A stretch of 29,322 bases of DNA from Reticulitermes lucifugus (lineage: Eukaryota > Arthropoda > Insecta > Blattodea > Rhinotermitidae), in NCBI GenBank assembly GCA_026260175.1, contig JAKCWW010005729.1, positions 1 to 29,322 on the forward strand, in the 5' to 3' direction. Every line of letters starts with the position of its first letter. Positions within the stretch are counted from its first letter, which is position 1. Below the pieces are notes generated by a model. That model ran no database searches and was not told where the DNA came from. It was given only the letters and a program-made list of their open reading frames with translations. Below are positions 23,191-29,322 of this stretch, piece by piece. The position numbers and the translations under genes are program-made.

Positions 23191-23218
23191 GGAACCGTCA
23201 CTGCCGTGCGAGTTCCTT
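23191..23218 (-). other. Truncated ETS-like stub, copy 3
   Basis: GGAACCGTCACTGCCGTGCG then AGTTCCTT match the first ~28 bp of ETS copies 1 and 2. The segment then switches inside GTTCCTT to family B sequence (CTTCCTTTAGTTGGCATGGG). It marks the right breakpoint of the cassette. Confidence 0.8.
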
Positions 23219-23780
23219 TCTTCCTTTAGTTGGCATGGGCACAGTCACCGTAGTGGCGGGCCGATAGCCAAGGGAGTTGGTCTCGTCTCCCATCTGTTCC
23301 TTTGCTCGGCGTGGGCTCAGTCACTGTGGTGGCGGGCCGAAAGAAAAGGACGTTGGTCTAGTCTTATCTCGCCAATGTCCCGTTGTTTGACGTTGGCTCA
23401 GTTACTGTGGTGGCGGGCCGATAGGCAAGGGCGTTGTTCTGGTCTTGCCTCTGTTCCTTTGGTCGGAGTGGGCTCAGTCAATTTGGTGGCGGGCCGAGAG
23501 CAAGTGCGTTGGTCTGATCTCGACAGTGTTATTTGGTCGGCGTTGGCTCAGTCACTGTGGTGGCAGGACGATAGGAAAAGGCGTTGGTCTGGTCTCGCCT
23601 CTGTTCATTTGGTCGGCGTGTACTTAGTAACTGTGGTGGCGGGCCGATAAGCAGGGCCTTTGGTCTTGACTAGCCTCTGTTCCTTTAGTCGGCGGGGATT
23701 CATACACTGTTGTGGCGGGCCGATAGGCAAGGAACTTGATCTGGTCTCGCCTCTGTTCCTTTGGTCGGCTTGGGCTCAGT
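23219..23780 (+). repeat. Satellite family B, 76-bp units, block 3
   Basis: About 7 forward B units (TTCCTTTGGTCGGCGTGGGC, then CAGTCACTGTGGTGGCGGGC, then CGATAGGCAAGGGCGTTGG). It begins inside the shared GTTCCTT at the edge of the ETS stub. It ends in a hybrid unit at about 23775-23790, where GGGCTCAG runs into TATGGTGGCGGGCACGAGAG of family A. Confidence 0.9.
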
Positions 23781-26088
23781 ATGGTGGCGGGCACGAGAGG
23801 TGAAGGCGCTGGTCTGGCCTCTGTTCGTCTGGGTGGCGTGGGCTCAGGCATTGTGGTGGTGGACACGACAGATGAGAGCTGTGGTCTGGCCTCTGTTCAT
23901 CTGGTTGTTGTGGGCTCAGACACTGTGGTGGCGGGTACGATCGGTGAAGGCGCTGGTCTAGCCTCTGTTCCTTCGTACGGCGTGGGCTCAGTCACTGTGC
24001 TGGTGGACACTACAGGTGAGGTCGCTGCTCTGGCCTCTGTTCCCTCGTTCGGCGTGGGCTCAGCCAGCCATTGAGGCCGCGGACACGACAGGTGAGTGCG
24101 ATGCTCTGGCCTCTGTTCGCTCGGCCGGCGTGGGCTTAGCCAGCCACTGTGTTGGCGGGCACGAAAGTTGACGGCGCTGATTTGCCCTCTGTTCGCTCGG
24201 TCGGCGTGGGCTCAGGCAGCACCTGAGGAGGCGGGCACGACAGGTGAGTACGCTGCTCTGGCCCCGATTCGCTCGGTCTATGTGGGTTCAGCCAGCCACT
24301 GTGGTGGCGGGCACGACAGGTTAGAGCGATGCTCTGGCAACTGTTCTCTCGATCAGCGTGGGCTCAGCCAACGACTGTGGAGGCGGGCAAGAAAGGTGAA
24401 GTCGCTGCACTGGCCATTGTTCGCTCGGTCGGCGTGGGCTCAGCCAGGCACTATGGTGGTGTGCACGACAGGTGAGTGCGATGCTCTGGCTTCTGTTTTC
24501 TCCGTAGGCGTGGTATCAGCCAGCCACTGTGGTGGCGGCACGACAGACGAGGGCGCTGCTCTGGCCTCTTTTCGCTCGGTCGGCGTAGGCTCAGGCAGTC
24601 ATTGTTGTTGAGGGCACGTCATTTTAGGGCTCTGCTCTGGCCTCTTTCGCTCGGTCGGCGTGTGATTAGCCAGCCACTGTGTTAGCGGGCACGACAGTTG
24701 AGGGCGCTGCTCTGGCCTTGGTTCGCTTGGTCAGCGTTGTCTAGGCCAGCCACTGTTTTGGCGGTCACGAGAGGTCAGGGCGTTGCTCAGCTCTCAGTTC
24801 TCTCTTTTGACTTAATCGGCGTGGGGTCACCCAGCCTCTGTGGTGGCGGGCACGACATAAGAGGTCGCTGATCTACACTCTGTTCGCGTGGCCGGTTTCG
24901 GCTCAGCCAGGCACTGTGGTGGCGGTCAAGACAGGGGAGAGCGCTGTCCTGGCTTCTGTTCTCTGTCGGCTTGGGCTCAGACAGCCACTGTGTTGGCGGG
25001 CAAGACAGGTGAGGGCGCTGCTCAGGCCTGTGTTCGCTGGGTCGGCGTGGGGACTACCAGTCACTGTGGTGTCGGGGATTAAGGTTGTGGGTGCTCCTCT
25101 GGCCTCTGTTCGCAAAGTCGTGATGGGCTCTGCCAGCCACTGTGGTGGAGGGCACAACAGGTTAGGGCGTAGCTCGGGAATCTGTTCGATCGGTCAGCGT
25201 GGTCCCAGCCAGCCACTGTGTTGGCGGGTTCGACAGGTGAGGGCGCTGCTCTCGCCTCGGTTCGCTTCGTCGTGTTGGTCTCAGCCAGCCACTGTGGTGG
25301 AGGGCACGACATTTGATGGCGCTACTCTGGCCTCTGTTCGCTTGGTCGGCGTGGGCTCAGCCAGCCACTGTCGTGGCGGCCACGACAGGTGAGGGCGCTG
25401 CTCTGGCATCTGTTCTCTCGGTTGGTGTGGGCTCTGACGGCCACTGAGGTTGAGGGCACGACAGGTGAGGGCGCTTCTCTTGCCTCTGTTCGCTCGGTCT
25501 GCGTGGGCTCCCCCAGCCTCTGTGGTGAGGAGCAGGAAAAGTGAGGGCTCTGATCCTCCCTATGATCTCTCTGTCGGCGTCGGCTCAGTCAGCCATTGTG
25601 GAGGCGGGCACGACTGGTGAGGGCGCTGCTCTTGCCTCTGTTCGCTCGGTCGGCGTATCTCAGCCAGCCACTGTGGTGGCAGAAACGACAGGTGACGGCG
25701 CTGCTCTTGTCACGGTTCGCTTGGTCGGCGTTGTCTCAGCCAGCCACTGTGGTGGCGGTCTCGACAGGTGAGAGCGGTGTCCTGGCTTCTGTTTTCTAGG
25801 TGGGCGTGGGCTAAACCAGCCACTGTGTTGGCGGGAACGACATGTGAGTGCGCTGCTCTGCACTGTTTTCGCTCTGTCGGCGTTGAGTCTGGCAGCCACT
25901 GTGGTGTCGGGGAAGTCAGGATGTGGTTGCTTCTCTGGTCTCTGTTCGCATAGTCGTGATGGGCTCAGCCACCCACTGTACTGCTCGGGAATCTGTTCGA
26001 TCAGACAGCGTGGGTCCAGCCAGCCACTGAGTTGTGAGGAATGACAGGTGAAGGCGCTGCTCTGGTCTCTGTTCTCTCGGTCTGCGTT
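23781..26088 (+). repeat. Diverged family A (A'), 76-bp units, right copy
   Basis: About 30 forward units like those at 15807-18797. A higher-order repeat of about 833 bp (11 units with small deletions) is visible: GAGAGCGCTGTCCTGGCTTC near 24938 recurs as GAGAGCGGTGTCCTGGCTTC near 25771, and AGTCGTGATGGGCTC near 25116 recurs near 25951. The second copy has lost ~26 bp around 25980 (CACTGTACTGCTCGGGAATC). The array ends at 26085-26092 in a hybrid with family C. Confidence 0.9.
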
Positions 26089-28018
26089 GGCCTTGATCGG
26101 GTGGGTTTAGTCGTTAGTGGCGGGGCGATAGGTAAGGGGTCGGGTTTGTTGGCCTTCCTTGGTCGGTAGTGTTTAATCGCTGGTGGCGGGCCAATAGTTA
26201 ATGGGTCGAGTTGGTTGGTCAACCTTGGTCGAGTGGGTTTAGTCGCTAGAATCGAGCCAATAGGCAAGGGTTCGGGTTGGTTGGTCTTCCTTGGTCGGGT
26301 GGGTCTAGCCAGTAGTGGCGCGCAGATAGGTATGTTTTCTGGTAGGTTGGTCTACCTTGGTCGAGTAGTTTTATTCGCTAGTGTCGGGCCGATAGGTAAG
26401 GGTTCGAGTTGCTTGGTCTGCCTTGGTCGGGTGGGTTTATTCACTACTGGCGCGCCGATAGGTAAGGGGTCGGATTAGTTGGTCTGCCTTGGTGGGTAGT
26501 GTTTAGTCTCTATTAGCAGGCCGATAGGTAAGGTGTCGGGTTGGTTTGTCTGCCGTGGTCGGGTGGTTTTAGTCACTACTGGCGCGCCGATAGGTAAGGG
26601 TTCGGATTGGTTGGTCTGGCGTATTGGGTAGGGTTTATTCTCTAGTGGCGGGCCGATATGTAAGGGGTCGGTTTGGTTGGTCTGCCTTAGTCGGATGGAT
26701 TTACTCACTACTGGCGCGCCGATAGGTAAGGGGTCGGATTGGTTGGTGTGCCTTGGTGGGTAGGATTCAGAACCTAGCGGCTGGCCGATAGGTAAGGGGT
26801 CGTGGAGGTTGGTTGCCTTAGTAGGGTGGGTTTAGTCGCTAGGGGAGTGCCGATAGGTAAGGGGTCGTTTGGGTGGTTTTCCTTGGTCGTTTGGGTATAT
26901 TCGCTAGTGGCGCGTCGATATAAAGGGAAGGGGTTGGTTGGTCTGCCTTGGTCGGCTGCGTTCAGAAACTAGTGGCGCGCAGATAGGTAAGGGATCGGTT
27001 TGGTTGGTCGGCCTTGGTCGGATGGGTCTTGCACTAGTGGCGCGCCGAAAGGTAAGTGATCGGGTTGGTTGGTCTGCCTTGGTCGGATGGGTTTAGCCGC
27101 TAGTGGCGCGCCGATTGGTAAGGGTTGGGTGGGTTGGTCTGCTTTCGTCGGGTGGGTGTAGCCACGAGTGGCCCGCCGATAGGTAAGGGGTCGGGTTGGT
27201 TGGTCTGCCTTGGTCGGGTAGTTATAGTCACTAGTGGCGCGCCGATAGTTAAGGGGTTATGGTTGGTTGGTCTGCCTTGGTCGGGTGGGTCTAGACACTA
27301 GTGGCGCGCAGATAGGTAAGGGGTCGGGTTGGTAGGTCTGCCTTGGTCGTGTGGTTCAAGCCACTAGAGGCGCGCAGATAGGTAAGGGGTCGGGTTGGTT
27401 GGTCTGCCTTGGTCGCGTGGGTCTAGCCACTAGTGGCGTGCAGATAGATAAGGGGTCGTGTTGGTTTTTCTGCCTTGGTCGACTGCGTTCTGACACTTGT
27501 GGCGCGCCGATAGGTAAAGGGTTGTGTTGGTTGGTCTTCCTTGGTCGGGTACGTTTATTCACTAGTGGCGCGCCGATAGGAAATGGTTTAGGTTGGTAGG
27601 TCTGCCTTGGTCGAGTGGGTTTAGACACTAGTGGCGCGCCGATAGGTAAGGGGTCGAGTTGGTTGGTCTGCCTTGGTCGGGTGGGTTTAGTCGCTTGCGT
27701 CGCGTCGATAGGTAAGGGTTCGGGTAGGTTGGTCTGCCTTGGTCGGGTAGTTTTATTCACTAGTGGCAAGCCGATAGGTAAGGGGTCGGGTTGGTTGGTC
27801 TGCCTTGTTCGGCAAGGTTTATTCTCTAATGGCGGGCCGATATGTAAGGGGTCGGTTTGGTTGGTCTGCCTTAGTCGGGTGGTTTTATTCACTACTCGCG
27901 CGCCGATAGGTATGGGCTCGGATTGGTTGGTCTGCCTTGGTGGGTAAGGTTTAGTCTCTAGTGGCTGGCCGATAGGTAAGGGGCCTTGTTGGTTGTTCTG
28001 GTTTGTTCGGTTTTGCTT
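26089..28018 (+). repeat. Satellite family C, 66-bp tandem units
   Basis: About 29 units of 66 bp. GATAG occurs at 27244, 27311, 27377 and 27443, i.e. 66-67 bp apart. The unit is roughly GGTCGGGTTGGTTGGTCTGC, CTTGGTCGGGTGGGTTTAGT, CACTAGTGGCGCGCCGATAG, GTAAGG. The right half aligns with family B (GGTCGGCGTGGGCTCAGTCAC and GCCGATAGGCAAGG), and the 10-bp length difference lies in the left half. Each typical unit has two adjoining palindromes, CACTAGTG and GGCGCGCC. A two-unit variant block at about 26628-26770 recurs at 27812-27960. The array runs directly into the retrotransposon remnant at about 28018. Confidence 0.93.
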
Positions 28019-28720
28019 TGACACCTGTCACGAAGATAGGAGTCTTGTTGGACCGTTCCCCTGCGGGGACGGCTTCAATCTGAGTGGTGCCAGCTGGCAT
28101 TCTGTTCAGAGGCCCGGACACGTCGACAGACATGCGCCTATTGGCTGCCTTGCTGGAGGCAGCAGGTTCGGAAGTGCCCGAACCATTGTCTATGGGTTTG
28201 TGCTGCCCACTCGGCTGTTGGTTCGCCCGCTACTCCCGCAGCGTAATCTGGCTTACCGTCCATGCTTGCTGCCGGCTGCACTGAGGTGTCTATTCTCCGG
28301 AGGTCCCGGGTAAGTCTGGCGCTGGGCGTCTGGCGGCCGGGCTGGTCAGGTCTTCCAAGCTAGAAGACTCAGCCTTGCTTTTTCCCGTAGTGGGTTGCGA
28401 TGTTTTCCTGGTGGACGATGGTGGATCGCTCCTGGCCCCTTTGATGGCATAACGCTTGAAAAGCGCCACGCTAGTCTTCTTGGCCTTGTTGCATGCAGCG
28501 GCCTTCGCAGTCTTCTTCGCTGCAAGGGCTTTCATCAGCTGTCGCAAGAGGGCTGGATTACCTGCACCGATGAGATAGCCCTAAGAAGGGCTAGTTCCTG
28601 CTGCTTCAGCATTACGCCTGCAGCAGGGTGCACCTTACTCCTTTCAACCGCTGCTCCGTAGTGAAGTAGAGGCAGCACGTTGGCGGGCTCAACTTCCTCA
28701 GTCGTTTCGTCTTGCAGTGA
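28019..28720 (-). pseudogene. Decayed ORF1 (gag-like) of a jockey-type retrotransposon
   Basis: Two minus-strand reading frames together look like one broken nucleic-acid-binding gag protein. The first, about 28720 to 28532, starts after stop codons at 28721-28726 and includes LQDETTEEVEPANVLP and then VMLKQQELALLRAI. It ends in a TGA that overlaps an ATG (ATGA, 28532-28535). The second frame continues from there with a lysine/alanine-rich stretch (MKALAAKKTAKAAACNK) and a Ser/Pro-rich linker. It is interrupted by in-frame TAG codons at 28290-28292 and 28230-28232. It then ends with ERSNKTPIFVTGVKA, which resembles the start of the PRE_C2HC region (Pfam PF07530) that precedes the zinc knuckles in jockey-like gag proteins. 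At that point the satellite replaces it. At least one frameshift, two stops and a 3' truncation make it non-functional. Family assignment is moderate; coding decay is seen directly. Confidence 0.5.
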
Positions 28721-28800
28721 TTATCATTTCTTCGCTAAGTTTGGTCTCTGGGCACGTCTTTACTACTCCGCAACTCACAACGAACTCTACAATCCTCGTT
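28019..28800 (-). mobile_element. Truncated non-LTR retrotransposon remnant (5' part)
   Basis: Non-tandem sequence holding a decayed gag-like ORF1 on the minus strand, with possible 5' leader sequence to its right (about 28721-28800). The element is cut at its 3' side by the family C array at 28015-28022, so the zinc knuckles and the whole ORF2 (endonuclease, reverse transcriptase) are missing from the window. The limits on the right are uncertain. The element type (jockey-like) is inferred from one motif and the overall character of ORF1. Confidence 0.45.
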
Positions 28801-29322
28801 CCAGCCAACCAAACAAAGGGCTGACTAAGGGCGGAGACTTACGCTCCGCGCAAGTCGACGTAACTTGGTCTGTTTAGCCATTCCTGCGTTTTACCGCATT
28901 GCTGGGCTCGATAACAGACTCTTTATCGATAACTGAGAATTTTGCTAACGCTAACGATTCATGGTCTCGATTAGGTCGGGACCTGGCACATCGAAGGCTA
29001 CAGCTCTAAGAGCGTAGAGTCTTTCTATGTGGGGGAAATACTTTGGTTGGTTTTGAACCCAGAGTTGCATTTTCACAATTAAATGCGCGCAGGATCTAAA
29101 CCTACACACAATTAATTTAGCCATACCGGGGGGGGGGNGCGGACCATGTCCCGACATTTTATTATACCCTGGCATTCACCTTAGAACTGAGGAAAAACAC
29201 GGAAAACCTCAGTCAGTCTATTCGAAAAGCGCCTAGCTTTGGGTGCTAGGCACGATTTAGTGTCGATTTGGCCACTATTGGGCCTCGACATATCTACTGA
29301 CCTGTCCCCGTAGCTTGCGCTA
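28721..29322. other. Non-tandem right end, no recognised gene
   Basis: No satellite units and no gene I recognise. A minus-strand open frame of 74 codons (29175-28951) crosses an undetermined base and has no familiar domain. Small perfect inverted repeats: GCGGAG/CTCCGC at 28831-28836 and 28844-28849; ACTGAGG/CCTCAGT at 29186-29192 and 29207-29213; GCCTAGC/GCTAGGC at 29231-29237 and 29245-29251. The part around 29170-29220 looks like the tail of a dispersed repeat, but I cannot name it. One N lies at 29138 at the end of a run of ten G. Confidence 0.5.
29231..29251. other. Small perfect hairpin, 7-bp stem
   Basis: GCCTAGC, loop TTTGGGT, GCTAGGC. The stem is perfect and the loop is 7 nt. There is no T-run after it on either strand to suggest a terminator. 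It may be a structural end of a mobile element; function unknown. Confidence 0.4.

Larger units (their letters stand above)
21386..23218 (-). repeat. Composite cassette: ETS-like / 18S 5' end / 51-bp subrepeats
   Basis: A unit made of an ETS-like segment (~348 bp), the first ~172 nt of 18S rRNA and a run of 51-bp subrepeats is repeated on the minus strand. Starts of the 18S pieces at 21429, 22301 and 23019 give periods of 872 and 718 bp. The 154-bp difference is three 51-bp subrepeats. The cassette is truncated at both ends: the left end is part of one subrepeat, and the right end is a ~28-bp ETS stub. Both flanks are family B. Order and orientation agree with ETS followed by 18S in the transcribed direction of rDNA. 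The join from 18S straight into 51-bp repeats is not normal rDNA order. Confidence 0.88.

Noticed and set aside
21386..23218. Insertion of the 18S cassette by a transposon
   Set aside because: No terminal repeats or target-site duplication at the edges. The right edge shows a shared GTTCCTT, which fits recombination or template switching better.
84..28018. CRISPR array
   Set aside because: Repeats are contiguous with no unique spacers between them, the units are 66-76 bp, and the context is eukaryotic.
27993..28313. 106-codon plus-strand frame over the retrotransposon remnant
   Set aside because: It starts inside the last C unit and is antisense to the more convincing gag-like minus-strand frame. 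No recognisable domain.
28951..29175. 74-codon minus-strand frame as a gene
   Set aside because: It crosses an N in a G homopolymer, has no domain I recognise and no supporting context.
29231..29251. Hairpin as a bacterial-type terminator
   Set aside because: No T-run follows on either strand and the sequence is eukaryotic.

Overview
This window looks like animal (metazoan, probably arthropod) nuclear DNA made almost entirely of satellite-type tandem repeats. I see no intact protein-coding gene. Three degenerate copies of the first ~172 nt of 18S rRNA on the minus strand give the eukaryotic assignment. The arthropod suggestion is weaker: it rests on a decayed ORF1/gag-like region at the right end that resembles jockey-type non-LTR retrotransposons. 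The species cannot be named from the sequence.

Layout. 1-83: non-repetitive edge rich in short palindromes and regulatory-like motifs. 84-12000: family A, 76-bp units, forward. 12001-13068: family B, also 76 bp, forward. 13069-15806: about 36 family A units in reverse orientation. 15807-18797: diverged family A (A'), forward. 18798-21385: family B. 21386-23218: a composite cassette on the minus strand, in which [5'-ETS-like ~348 bp]-[18S 5' end ~172 bp]-[51-bp subrepeats] is repeated and truncated at both ends. 23219-23780: family B again. 23781-26088: A' again. 26089-28018: family C, 66-bp units. 28019-28720: frameshifted, stop-interrupted retrotransposon ORF1 on the minus strand, cut off by the C array. 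28721-29322: non-tandem sequence with several small inverted repeats and one N.

Families A, B and C share a core (roughly GGTCGGCGTGGGCTCAG followed by CCACTGTGGTGGCGGGC) and so derive from one ancestral subrepeat. The 18S and ETS-like pieces sit inside a B array, which suggests that the whole field is ribosomal DNA intergenic-spacer (IGS) subrepeat DNA, or satellite DNA derived from it, expanded and rearranged by unequal exchange, inversion and segmental duplication. The many open reading frames inside the arrays are by-products of GC-rich units with few stop codons. 76 is not a multiple of 3, so a frame cycles through all three phases and gives a 76-residue superrepeat. 66 is a multiple of 3, so the same frame persists and gives a 22-residue repeat.

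The most notable items are the 18S/ETS cassette embedded in the satellite, a hairpin in its ETS-like part whose closing base pair changes in a compensatory way between copies, the 36-unit inverted block, and several levels of higher-order repeat structure (152, 608, ~833 and ~1184 bp).
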